This document shows positions 16,197 through 23,124 of a stretch of 47,232 nucleotides of DNA, in pieces. The notes below the pieces were generated by a model. It was not told the origin of the DNA. It did not search any database and saw only the letters and a list, made by a program, of their open reading frames with translations. A program made the translations under genes and the position numbers. This DNA is from an uncultured Gammaproteobacteria bacterium (GTDB lineage Bacteria > Pseudomonadota > Gammaproteobacteria > Pseudomonadales > Ketobacteraceae): contig CAJXZM010000025.1 of NCBI GenBank assembly GCA_913063125.1, forward strand, positions 1 to 47,232, read 5' to 3'. How positions within the stretch are numbered: the stretch's first letter is position 1; each line of letters opens with the position of its first letter.

Positions 16197-16318
16197 TTTT
16201 CAGGTTCCGCCTGATCGGTCAGTGTTGCTTAACACTTGCAACCATTATACATGTACGCGTCATGACGCACAATAAGTATATACTTATATACTAGAACATA
16301 ACGCCGAACGTCATGACG
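16197..16318 (-). promoter_or_regulatory. Promoter/operator/leader module, copy 1
   Basis: Outward-facing on the minus strand. Palindromes CGTCATGACG at 16309-16318 and GCGTCATGACGC at 16257-16268 (centres 51 bp apart), seven bases, TATAAT (16249-16244), then a 53-bp stretch 16197-16249 that is perfectly identical to 17255-17307 in inverted orientation. Transcription would start inside the conserved stretch, making a shared 5' leader with small dyads (GTTGC/GCAAC, CAGG/CCTG). Confidence 0.8.
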
Positions 16319-16332
16319 CCAAAGTTGACTAT

Positions 16333-16722
16333 CTAAGCCGCGTCTAAATAACCTGCTTGTTCTGGTACCTGCCCAAGTATCGAAACGAAAGAAGCTAAAT
16401 GCATTGCCCAGCTAAAGCCCTCATTAAAACGAGATTCCCTATTTAATGCGGTAAACACTTTAGCTTTCCAGTAAATCACATCAGCACGAACCGGCGAGGG
16501 AAGCTCCCCTATTGTGGGCAACATTGAATAAGCCTTCACACAACGAGTTTTCTCAGGCTCTTCTAATCGTATACTGACTTCCCTATCACTTAGCCCATTC
16601 ATTGGGCGGCTAATCTTTACTCCATTAAACGTAAAACAAATAAGTTGAATACCATCGCTAGTTTCTTCGCGCTGATCCGGCCGTAAAGACTTCCATAATC
16701 GCTGTAATTTTTGCGCTCTCAT
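16333..16722 (-). CDS. Hypothetical protein downstream of the ArdC-like gene
   Basis: 129 residues from ATG 16722, chosen because AGGAG lies nine bases upstream; the longer frame to 16941 would overlap the ArdC-like gene by 170 bp. Basic N-terminal helix (MRAQKLQRLWKSLRPDQREE), a beta region (GIQLICFTFNGVKISRPMNG), then helices. No family recognised. It lies 49 bp after the ArdC-like stop in the same direction, probably one unit. Confidence 0.65.
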   Translation of the reverse strand: MRAQKLQRLWKSLRPDQREETSDGIQLICFTFNGVKISRPMNGLSDREVSIRLEEPEKTRCVKAYSMLPTIGELPSPVRADVIYWKAKVFTALNRESRFNEGFSWAMHLASFVSILGQVPEQAGYLDAA

Positions 16723-16771
16723 AATCTTATCACTCCTGATAAATGGGCGACTCTCGCCGCCCTTTCCTTGT

Positions 16772-17074
16772 CTAAGCTGCAAAACGGCATTGTTCGATAT
16801 TAAACACGGTGAAGCGTCTATAGCAGGGTAAACAGGTAGCCTCTTGCTCCCCCTGGCTGACCCCTTTAAATAACGCCACCCCCTCCCGGTCTCCAATAAA
16901 AGCCCCAAGCTTTTGCGCTTCTGCCAATGTAACCCATTCATTTTTTTTAAAACGACCGGTCATAAATGCCTTTAATAGAATTGCCTGATTTTGCCCCTGA
17001 TAAGGCTCCGAAGTTGCTGCATTGACCGCCAATGGTAATGCTATTTCTTTAACTTGCATGTTCATTGCTTTCAT
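16772..17074 (-). CDS. ArdC N-terminal-domain-only protein
   Basis: 100 residues from ATG 17074 with AAGG seven bases upstream. Residues 17-75 follow the ArdC N-terminal single-strand-DNA-binding domain: NAATSEPYQGQNQAILLKAF, WVTLAEAQKLGAFI and GDREGVALFKG correspond to NPVTGKPYRGIN..LLW, WLTYKQAQELGG and KGEKGTPVVYW. Full ArdC is around 300 residues with a C-terminal HExxH protease domain, which is absent here; the last 25 residues (ATCLPCYRRFTVFNIEQC) are unrelated. ArdC homologues protect incoming plasmid DNA from restriction and are typical of leading regions. Whether this short form acts the same way is unknown. Preceded by the TTAGTGG-loop leader. Confidence 0.65.
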   Translation of the reverse strand: MKAMNMQVKEIALPLAVNAATSEPYQGQNQAILLKAFMTGRFKKNEWVTLAEAQKLGAFIGDREGVALFKGVSQGEQEATCLPCYRRFTVFNIEQCRFAA

Positions 17075-17089
17075 AAAAAAACCTTGTAA

Positions 17090-17143
17090 TTGTCGAAGGG
17101 ATTTAACTACTGATTACGGGGTTAGTGGCCCCTTAATCAGTAG
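17090..17143 (-). promoter_or_regulatory. Structured leader, copy 2 (TTAGTGG-loop hairpin)
   Basis: TTGTCGAAGGG at 17090-17100, then a strong hairpin: CTACTGATTA and GGGG pair with CCCC and TAATCAGTAG around loop TTAGTGG (17107-17143). It lies 16 bases before the ArdC-like start. Conservation of loop and flank but not of arms against copy 1 (15311-15359) suggests that structure is maintained. Confidence 0.65.
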
Positions 17144-17184
17144 AAGTATTATCGGTGATATCAGCAACCAGCACAAGTCTTATT

Positions 17185-17307
17185 CGTCATGACGCATAAA
17201 ATATATACGCTTATATACCAGCATTCATACATTGCGCGTCATGACGCTTGCATATATAATGGTTGCAAGTGTTAAGCAACACTGACCGATCAGGCGGAAC
17301 CTGAAAA
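17185..17307 (+). promoter_or_regulatory. Promoter/operator/leader module, copy 2
   Basis: CGTCATGACG at 17185-17194, GCGTCATGACGC at 17236-17247 (centres 52 bp apart), seven bases, TATAAT at 17255-17260, then the 53-bp leader 17255-17307 identical to the inverted copy at 16197-16249. Between the palindromes both copies have TATATA-rich sequence. Drives the DUF1249-like gene. Confidence 0.8.
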
Positions 17308-17322
17308 AGATGAGTAAGAAAC

Positions 17323-17751
17323 ATGAGAAAAAACATTTACGAGACTAACTACGAACGCCTAGCTACGCTCAATATCTTCCAAGAAGAGCAAGAAATTCCG
17401 GCATACCGAAAGAGCACTGCAACAGGTTATATGGATCTCAGCGTTGAACGACTGCCCCACATGGACAGTGCCACAGGGCAACAAGGCATAGCGTTATCAC
17501 TTGCCCATTACTTCGAGCAAAACGGTGACTTATGTTGTGATCCTGACATGGTGATTTTGATACACCCACAACTAAAAATGGTGGAAGCTCTAACCTTTCA
17601 ACAAGCGAATCCTCCGATATACCACGAAGTATACCCAGCCCCTCACAAGTTCTATAAAAGCCTAAAACAGCAACTCAATAGCTTTCTAAGGCAATGGTTA
17701 ATAAATCTCAACAACCAAGGGCATGGCAAGCAATGGACTCATAACCCATAG
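17323..17751 (+). CDS. DUF1249 (YqiB)-like protein
   Basis: 142 residues from ATG 17323. NYERLATLNIF near the start, a central beta sheet (STATGYMDLSVERL, MVILIHPQLKMVEALTFQQA) and the end QQLNSFLRQWLINL match the DUF1249 family, whose members have NYxRLxxLxP, the RLYHDARLAEVL strand and EKxQLNRFLxEWL. Family function is unknown; members occur on chromosomes and on plasmids or integrative elements next to anti-restriction genes. Regulated by the module at 17185-17307 together with the 62-residue gene on the other side. Confidence 0.6.
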   Translation: MRKNIYETNYERLATLNIFQEEQEIPAYRKSTATGYMDLSVERLPHMDSATGQQGIALSLAHYFEQNGDLCCDPDMVILIHPQLKMVEALTFQQANPPIYHEVYPAPHKFYKSLKQQLNSFLRQWLINLNNQGHGKQWTHNP

Positions 17752-17845
17752 CTAAAACGATCAAAGAAAACGGTCCCCGCCCTTTCTCAGAATAGAAAAG
17801 GCGGTACTAATGCCGCTTCATTGAATCCATGTGACACCTCGTTTT

Positions 17846-17863
17846 TTGTAAAGTACGTTACAA
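17846..17863. promoter_or_regulatory. TTGTAAnGTACnTTACAA operator, site 1
   Basis: TTGTAAAGTACGTTACAA, 18 bp with one mismatched pair, 14 bases before the ATG at 17878. Two further copies at 19023-19040 (perfect) and 19882-19899 (perfect). Confidence 0.7.
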
Positions 17864-17877
17864 TTTAGGATAGAGCA

Positions 17878-18126
17878 ATGACAACACTAATCAAACCCCA
17901 TTCCATTCATACTATGGAAACCATCGCCCAACGCATTCGGCAGGATAAAGCAGAAACCACATTCATCAATGCAACTCCGGAGCAGCGAACAGAGATAATC
18001 CAAACATATATCACAGACGAGTTAGCCCGATCAAAACAACTTCAAACCCGATACATCACAAACCAAGACTTTAAGCACTATTTTAGGGGGCTTGTCCTAG
18101 GCCTGCTCAAGAATGCCAATCCCTAA
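17878..18126 (+). CDS. Small hypothetical protein
   Basis: 82 residues, helical: MTTLIKPHSIHTMETIAQRI, then EQRTEIIQTYITDELARSK and DFKHYFRGLVLGLLKN. AGGATAGAGCA precedes the ATG. Directly downstream of the TTGTAA operator, so it shares control with the SprT-like gene. No family recognised. Confidence 0.65.
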   Translation: MTTLIKPHSIHTMETIAQRIRQDKAETTFINATPEQRTEIIQTYITDELARSKQLQTRYITNQDFKHYFRGLVLGLLKNANP

Positions 18127-18194
18127 GCTGATTGACAATACAAACAACGCCCCATCAACGCTATAATACGGGGCGTTAACTTTAGGACTAAAAC

Positions 18195-18374
18195 ATGAGC
18201 GAAGATAGCAACCGTAACGAGCACCGAAAAAGTAAGCACAGCTTCCAAGCCTTTCAAACTACCGAAGAGAAGGAAGTACTAATCACGGTAAAAAAGATCC
18301 GGGGTATTAAGCAAAACACCGTACTATTAAACACTCTACTTCAGGAAGAAAAAGAGCGCCTATTGAAAGAATAA
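18195..18374 (+). CDS. Short hypothetical protein (59 residues)
   Basis: ATG 18195 to TAA 18374. Basic N-terminus (MSEDSNRNEHRKSKHSFQAF), then EVLITVKKIRGIKQNTVLLN and LLQEEKERLLKE: a strand followed by two helices, the pattern of a ribbon-helix-helix DNA-binding protein. A dyad AACGCCCC/GGGGCGTT with TATAAT in its loop lies just upstream (about 18144-18176). Plausible as a local repressor. Confidence 0.5.
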   Translation: MSEDSNRNEHRKSKHSFQAFQTTEEKEVLITVKKIRGIKQNTVLLNTLLQEEKERLLKE

Positions 18375-18514
18375 CCTTGATGCCAAATGGTTGTAACATG
18401 ACTTTGTTTAGCTGATCCTCAGAGCGCGAGACAGAGTCTCGCAAGGTCTATCATATTCGCAAAAAAAACGTTTTTGTTAACCAACAAAAAACACAACCTC
18501 TCCCCAATTAAGCT

Positions 18515-18720
18515 TGTTGTGTTACATGACTTCGTTCCCTTCACCTGCGACCGTTAAAGAGAATTAAGGGAAAAAATATAGACCTAGGGCAAAGTCGCAG
18601 CGGATTTTTTTGAGGTCTTGTTCTCAAAAAAAACGAACGAGTGCAGCCCTAGGTCTATATTTTTTCCCTTAATTCTCTAGGTTGCAAGTAGGTGAAGGGA
18701 CGAAGTCATGTAACACAACA
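18515..18720. repeat. ~75-bp imperfect inverted repeat with nested hairpin
   Basis: Left arm 18515-18590 and right arm 18646-18720 are reverse complements over almost their whole length: the outer 21 bases match, then small bulges, then GAGAATTAAGGG through GACCTAGGGC match again. The 55-base loop holds a second stem (TTTTTTTGAG/CTCAAAAAAA). The gene-free stretch 18375-19098 holds this, hairpins near 18425-18441 and 18826-18855, and the duplicated element at 18855. Candidate single-strand origin, transfer origin or MITE; I cannot tell which. Confidence 0.75.
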
Positions 18721-18825
18721 TTCAGAGTGCCACCCCTGACGCGGCACCAAAAAGCCCGATGTACACACAATGACAGTCGCAACCTCCATACCGTGAATCA
18801 ATGATAGTCCTGATTACACCTCCGG

Positions 18826-18902
18826 CTGAGACTCGCGTTTTTTTGCGAGGCTCAGGTTTGCTTATTGAAATCGAGCAACGCGAGAATTGAGATTAGCAAA
18901 CT
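18826..18902. repeat. Hairpin plus copy 2 of the duplicated inverted-repeat element
   Basis: CTGAGACTCGC/GCGAGGCTCAG stem with a GTTTTTTT loop (18826-18855), then GGTTTGCTTATTGAAATCGA through TTAGCAAACT (18855-18902), a diverged copy of 15812-15860. Confidence 0.6.
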
Positions 18903-18980
18903 GAAGCAGGTTCCCGACTCCAAAAACACACCAATCTACACAAAACACTAAAAAACCATTTTTCCTAATAAAATCAATGA

Positions 18981-18995
18981 TGTAAGAATTTTACA
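18981..18995. promoter_or_regulatory. TGTAA-N5-TTACA dyad, site 2
   Basis: TGTAAGAATTTTACA, perfect 5-bp arms, about 105 bp before the SprT-like start. Confidence 0.5.
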
Positions 18996-19022
18996 CTCAC
19001 AAATGGCACACCTAAATATATT

Positions 19023-19040
19023 TTGTAAAGTACTTTACAA
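19023..19040. promoter_or_regulatory. TTGTAAnGTACnTTACAA operator, site 2
   Basis: TTGTAAAGTACTTTACAA, a perfect 18-bp palindrome 58 bp before the SprT-like start. Its position argues against the longer frame that begins at 19003. Confidence 0.75.
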
Positions 19041-19098
19041 TTTTAAGTGCAACCCACAGGATATTACTCAAATAACGCGAAAGTATGGAACGAAAGCA

Positions 19099-19845
19099 AT
19101 GGACTCAACTACACCAACTCAACAATTTTACGACGCCTTTGAAACAGCATACTCCCATTTCAATACTCGATTATTCTTCAATGAATTGCCTCCGGTGATA
19201 TTTACAATTACTCGCAAACTTAAATGCATGGGTTATTTTTCGCCGGAAAGATGGACATCCAACGCAGGTGAAAACTGTCACGAAATAGCGATTAACCCAA
19301 CATACATTGCAAATAATACACTCATTGAAGTGTTACAAACGCTCGCCCATGAAGCCGTCCACTGTTGGCAAACATCATCAGGCAAACCAAGTCGGAACGG
19401 ATACCATAACAAAGAGTGGGCCGAAAAAATGGAATCCATCGGCCTTATGCCATCCGACACAGGACAACCTGAAGGAAAGAAAACAGGGCAAAATATGAGT
19501 GACTACCCAATACAAGAAGGGGCCTTTTTAGAGGCATGCAGGGCACTGCTAAAAGACAAACAGTTTTCTCTACCTTGGCTAGATCGGCAAGCAAAACCAG
19601 CAATCCAAAAGCCCATACCAAACTGGTTAGAAAACTCCAATGAAGAAGGTTCATCAGAGTTCGAATTACTTCTAACAACAATGGCTGAATTGCTCCCTGG
19701 CGTTGTACTAGAGGAAGAACCGCAAGTCTATAACACCAAAACTAAATACACCTGTGAGGGGTGCCAATTAAACGTCTGGGGAAAAACCAACTTGAACCTA
19801 AGCTGTGATGACTGCGATACAAAATTAGAGCCACAGGGAGTATAA
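19099..19845 (+). CDS. SprT-like zinc metalloprotease
   Basis: 248 residues from ATG 19099; the in-frame ATG 19003 is disfavoured because the operator would lie inside the coding region. HEAVH at residues 84-88 (TLAHEAVHCWQ) with the SprT layout FYDAFETAYSHFN, LPPVIFTITRK, MGYFSPERW, EIAINPTYI upstream, and a treble-clef zinc ribbon at the C-terminus (CEGC and CDDC). SprT/Spartan-type proteases cut DNA-bound proteins. Plasmid copies sit in leading regions near ArdC. The same operator type controls the gene at 17878. Confidence 0.85.
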   Translation: MDSTTPTQQFYDAFETAYSHFNTRLFFNELPPVIFTITRKLKCMGYFSPERWTSNAGENCHEIAINPTYIANNTLIEVLQTLAHEAVHCWQTSSGKPSRNGYHNKEWAEKMESIGLMPSDTGQPEGKKTGQNMSDYPIQEGAFLEACRALLKDKQFSLPWLDRQAKPAIQKPIPNWLENSNEEGSSEFELLLTTMAELLPGVVLEEEPQVYNTKTKYTCEGCQLNVWGKTNLNLSCDDCDTKLEPQGV

Positions 19846-19868
19846 GAGGCGTGTATTGGGCGCGCTAC

Positions 19869-19912
19869 AACCACGACTAATTTGTAACGTACGTTACAAA
19901 TTAGTCGTGGTT
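19869..19912. repeat. 44-bp perfect palindrome containing the TTGTAA operator (site 3)
   Basis: Each half is 22 bases (AACCACGACTAATTTGTAAC plus GT), with no loop; the centre 19882-19899 is TTGTAACGTACGTTACAA. It is 23 bp past the SprT-like stop. It can act as operator, cruciform or transcript hairpin. Confidence 0.85.
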
Positions 19913-20405
19913 TCAAACAATAGGCTTACATGATATCGAGGGCAGGGTACATAACCTGACGTTGGTGGGGTTATCTAAAACGGAGAGTTTTCGATAACCC
20001 GAGTTTCAATGCGCAGACATTGAAACTCCCACCCCGTGCCGAAGGCGTTAGCGTAGCTAACACGGGTTCCCATACCCCACGAATGTAGGGGTATGGAGGA
20101 GGTGTCAAACACCTCCGCATCGCAGATCGACGGCTGTTTTGTGCGAATTACCGAGGCACGAGGTAATCGCAACAAAACAGCGCGGGCTTCGTAGAGGATC
20201 ACCATTGCTTCAGCATGGTAGAGACTCTAGAAAACGCCGTTGATCCTGCGTATTCTAGAGTTATAATATGGCTGCAAGCTATTGTATTTATTGAAAATAA
20301 TACGATAGCTTGCACGCGATAGCGGCCATGTTAGAATGCATTTTTGATGTTGGCAGTATATTCACCCACCCCGTGGGCCGAAGGCGTGAATATACTGTGC
20401 CTTTA

Positions 20406-20460
20406 TACTTTACAACCCGGCCTGGGTGTGTAATATTACACACCTAGGCCGGGTAAAGTA
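20406..20460. promoter_or_regulatory. 55-bp near-palindrome with KorA-like operator before parA
   Basis: Outer arms TACTTTAC..CCCGGCCT and AGGCCGGGTAAAGTA (two extra A in the left arm) enclose GGTGTGTAATATTACACACC (20425-20444), whose 18-bp core is identical to 12717-12734 before the korA-like gene. Confidence 0.75.
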
Positions 20461-20473
20461 GAGCGGTTAAAAT

Positions 20474-20494
20474 GGATGTAAAAATCTTACATCC
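20474..20494. promoter_or_regulatory. TGTAA-N5-TTACA dyad, site 3, in the parA promoter region
   Basis: GGATGTAA, five bases, TTACATCC: perfect 8-bp arms, about 40 bp before the parA start. Likely target of ParA, ParB or the small regulators of this plasmid. Confidence 0.55.
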
Positions 20495-20534
20495 TTGTTT
20501 TTATTAGAGTTTTCTAATTTAGGGACATATTACA

Positions 20535-21335
20535 ATGGCAATGACAGGCATAATAAACAGCAAAGGCGGCGTAGGTAAAAGTACTGGAGCAGTCAACCTA
20601 TCAGCAACCGCAGGGAAGAATGGAAATAAAGTATTACTCGTTGACCTCGACCCTCAAGGATCTTGCACAAAAAACCTAGGCATAGATGAGCTATCAATTA
20701 AGCATAATTTTGTGTTGGATGATTACGCAGCAACAAGAATGTTTTATGAAAAAGTCGCTCCCTCAAAGCTAATCATCGACACAGGTTTTGGCTTCGATAT
20801 CATTCCAGCCGGGAGGGATCTTTTAAAACTAGAACAATATATCCCCTCTATACCGAATGGAGATAGTTTGTTACTTCGCGTTTTTAACGCCGATGAAGCA
20901 TTGGACTATGACTATATCTTTTTTGATTCTCCTGGATTTATGGGCCATATCGTTGCATCCATTATCAACCTAACCGGTGACATAACCATATCAAACATCG
21001 CTACGCCCGGATCAACAAGAGGCTTAGTTGACTTGCTAGAAATGATCGAAGAAATGAATGAATTCAGAGAATCATTTCCTGGATTAGACCCCATCAATAT
21101 TCGTGGTCACTTCTTCTGTCGAGCCGAGCCAAAAACAATCGTACATAGAGAACAAGATCAAGAAGTGATGGAAGTACTTGGCGATGCGCACCTTGCAAAC
21201 TTTTCGATATCCAAAACCACCGATATAGGAACATCTGAAAAAATATGCAAACCATTTATCTCCATGTCACCAACTCATAAAGTCACTAACGAATTTCAAG
21301 CATTATTTGAAGAGCTTTTTAAGGAAGATAAATAA
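20535..21335 (+). CDS. parA: ParA partition ATPase
   Basis: 266 residues from ATG 20535 (AGGGAC upstream). Deviant Walker A KGGVGKST at residues 10-17, Walker A' LLVDLDPQGSCT, and Walker B in DYDYIFFDSPGF. Length and lack of an N-terminal HTH fit short (type Ib-like) ParA proteins, which move plasmid copies along the nucleoid with ParB bound to parS. Its stop overlaps the parB start (TAATG), and it heads the operon that continues into the T4SS genes. The KorA-like operator and the hairpin array lie directly upstream. Confidence 0.93.
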   Translation: MAMTGIINSKGGVGKSTGAVNLSATAGKNGNKVLLVDLDPQGSCTKNLGIDELSIKHNFVLDDYAATRMFYEKVAPSKLIIDTGFGFDIIPAGRDLLKLEQYIPSIPNGDSLLLRVFNADEALDYDYIFFDSPGFMGHIVASIINLTGDITISNIATPGSTRGLVDLLEMIEEMNEFRESFPGLDPINIRGHFFCRAEPKTIVHREQDQEVMEVLGDAHLANFSISKTTDIGTSEKICKPFISMSPTHKVTNEFQALFEELFKEDK

Positions 21336-22483
21336 TGGCAACACTCGCCGAGCGAATGGAACAGAAGCGCCGGGAAAAACAAGCCCGAAAGAATCAAGAT
21401 CAACAGGCCTCTCAAGACACAATACAAACACCACCATCCAATGAGAGTGTGCAACCTCAAATAGTCACCAACACAGAAAGGCCTGAAACTAAAACTGAAG
21501 ATATTCGCAAAGCCACACCTCCACCTCGCGAGGCTTCATCTCAAACGCCAACGGTAATGATGAAGGAACAAATTGCAGCGGCAGGAATTGATACCTCTGT
21601 TCAATTTATCGATCTTGATCTAATTGATACGGAAGAAACGGGACAGGTACGAAGCTTCTTTGATCCAGAACGTATTATGGATTTAGCCATTGAGTTTTCT
21701 GAATCAAGAGAGAAACAACCAGACCACCCTATTACTTTGTTTCAAAAGTCGGATGGGCGCTATTTGTTATCAGGGGGAGAAAGCCGAGTACGAGCGATGA
21801 AATACGCCCGTGAGCACCGTACAGAATTAAACGTTGAAGACGTTACTGCGTTCACTCAAGTACGAGCAACTATTCTCCAGAATATGCCAGTCAATAAAAT
21901 TGAACGTACACGTAAGCAGCTAAAAGAAAACTTACTACGCGATGACCTCAATCTTGCAGAACTCGGTATGGCAATGCAGGAGTTCTTAAAAGAATACCCC
22001 AACGCAACACACAAAGAAGCTGCTGAATGGGTTGGCTTTAAGAACTCTAATAGCGGTCGCGTAAAAATCAGCAATGCACTCAAGCTCATGGAGATAAGCC
22101 CACAGCTAATCAAGCAGGTTTTAGCACAGGAAATCAGTGCCAACAAAGCATTCAAGATCCATGAAGAACAAATTAAAGAAGCCGCCGCTGAAAAGAGAGA
22201 AGCTGTCCTAAACACCGAAACAAAAGAAAACAGCGATAGCACGCTAAAAAAACAACCCAAAAAGCCAAAGAAGTCTGAACAAATTGCCGCCGCACCAAAA
22301 AAGAAGCAAACAATTAGCGTTCCCCTTGAGACCGCAACGAAACTATCAACGCTGATTAATTTCATTGCACAACAGCATGATTTAGATACTCCCGCTCTTG
22401 GAGATAAACCAAGTAGAAAAGACATTATTGCCACCATCAATAGCGACCTCCTAGAGAAGATCCTAGAGAAGATCACTGAGTAA
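21335..22483 (+). CDS. parB: ParB-like partition protein
   Basis: 382 residues. Basic Gln/Lys-rich N-terminus (residues 1-75), ParB N-terminal domain about 90-175 (QFIDLDLIDTEETGQVRSFF, then LLSGGESRVRAMKYA for the GxxR box), HTH about 195-255 (LNLAELGMAMQEFLKE, THKEAAEWVGFKNSNSGRVK), Lys-rich linker and a short C-terminal dimerisation helix. It would bind parS, possibly within the hairpin region upstream. Overlaps parA by one base and the next gene by one base. Confidence 0.88.
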   Translation: MATLAERMEQKRREKQARKNQDQQASQDTIQTPPSNESVQPQIVTNTERPETKTEDIRKATPPPREASSQTPTVMMKEQIAAAGIDTSVQFIDLDLIDTEETGQVRSFFDPERIMDLAIEFSESREKQPDHPITLFQKSDGRYLLSGGESRVRAMKYAREHRTELNVEDVTAFTQVRATILQNMPVNKIERTRKQLKENLLRDDLNLAELGMAMQEFLKEYPNATHKEAAEWVGFKNSNSGRVKISNALKLMEISPQLIKQVLAQEISANKAFKIHEEQIKEAAAEKREAVLNTETKENSDSTLKKQPKKPKKSEQIAAAPKKKQTISVPLETATKLSTLINFIAQQHDLDTPALGDKPSRKDIIATINSDLLEKILEKITE

Positions 22484-23124
22484 TGAAAAACGCCAGATCC
22501 GGTACGCTAAAGAAATATCTCAACAATGCAAACTTCAAACTCAGTGCAGACGACAGAGAGTTTTTATCTGACCTTGCCAAAGTGCGCATTATTGATGAAA
22601 AAGATGCATCAGAACATCACTATGCTGGCCGTAAAACACCAGCCTCAAAACGTCTTGACCGGTTAGCTGAAATTGGATTATTGGAAATTCACACAGTAGT
22701 CCAACCAGGGCGAGGGAAGTTCAAAGCGTACCATTTTAAAACGGAAAGATTAGCGACACTGTTCGGCGGGAAGATGCCCGTTATCGGTAGGAAACGAAAT
22801 GCTCTACATGAGGTTATTACCTCTCGTTTGTATTTTGCTGAAAATCGCCCAAGCAGCTTTGCCTTAGAGTCTGACTTCAGCCAGTCACAAAAAGACTTAT
22901 TTAAAGTGATTGGTGGAACCACAAAAGGACGTGACTCCTGTATGCCTGATGCATTGTTTATCAGAGATGGTCAGATAGTTGTTGTAGAGGCTGATTCAGG
23001 GCAATACAACAAGTCACAAATACGCAACAAACAAATGGCGTGGAGGGGCTTTAAGCAAGTCTGGGGGCAACCCGAAAAAGCCTCTGCTCGTGTCGATGAC
23101 GCAACGGTACATATATTTTCATGA
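22483..23124 (+). CDS. Winged-helix protein with PD-(D/E)xK-like C-terminal domain
   Basis: 213 residues. N-terminal winged helix (RRLDRLAEIGLLEIH region, about residues 20-90) and a C-terminal fold with MPDALFIRDGQIVVVEADSG: Pro155-Asp156, Glu169, Asp171, Gln174 and Lys177. This is the arrangement of a restriction-endonuclease-like fold (here ExD rather than ExK), as in 'replication-relaxation' plasmid proteins. It overlaps parB and the following gene (ATGA at 23121), so it is translated with the partition and transfer genes. Since no relaxase is visible, this is one candidate for DNA processing in transfer. Function inferred. Confidence 0.55.
   Translation: MKNARSGTLKKYLNNANFKLSADDREFLSDLAKVRIIDEKDASEHHYAGRKTPASKRLDRLAEIGLLEIHTVVQPGRGKFKAYHFKTERLATLFGGKMPVIGRKRNALHEVITSRLYFAENRPSSFALESDFSQSQKDLFKVIGGTTKGRDSCMPDALFIRDGQIVVVEADSGQYNKSQIRNKQMAWRGFKQVWGQPEKASARVDDATVHIFS

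Larger units (their letters stand above)
19968..20494. repeat. Array of consecutive hairpins between sprT-like gene and parA
   Basis: Successive inverted repeats with almost no gap: 19968-20000, 20001-20028 (GAGTTTCAATG/CATTGAAACTC), 20033-20066, 20070-20096 (CCATACCCC/GGGGTATGG), 20098-20116 (GGAGGTGT/ACACCTCC), 20133-20181 (GCTGTTTTGT/ACAAAACAGC), 20201-20219, 20224-20261, 20274-20313 (GCAAGCTAT/ATAGCTTGC), 20352-20402, 20406-20460 and 20474-20494. Two loops share CCCGTG(GG)CCGAAGGCGT. No gene fits in 19846-20534. Possible roles: single-strand promoters or priming sites, a partition site, or an RNA. Confidence 0.85.

Noticed and set aside
16333..16941. Longer 202-residue version of the gene downstream of the ArdC-like gene
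   Set aside because: It would overlap the ArdC-like gene by 170 bp, and a good ribosome binding site precedes the internal ATG at 16722.
18131..18170. TTGACA followed by TATAAT before the 59-residue gene as a promoter
   Set aside because: Spacer is 24 bases, too long for a standard sigma-70 promoter; the TATAAT may still be used with another -35.
19003..19098. N-terminal extension of the SprT-like protein
   Set aside because: The stretch contains a perfect 18-bp operator palindrome and the family fold begins after residue 32 of the longer form.
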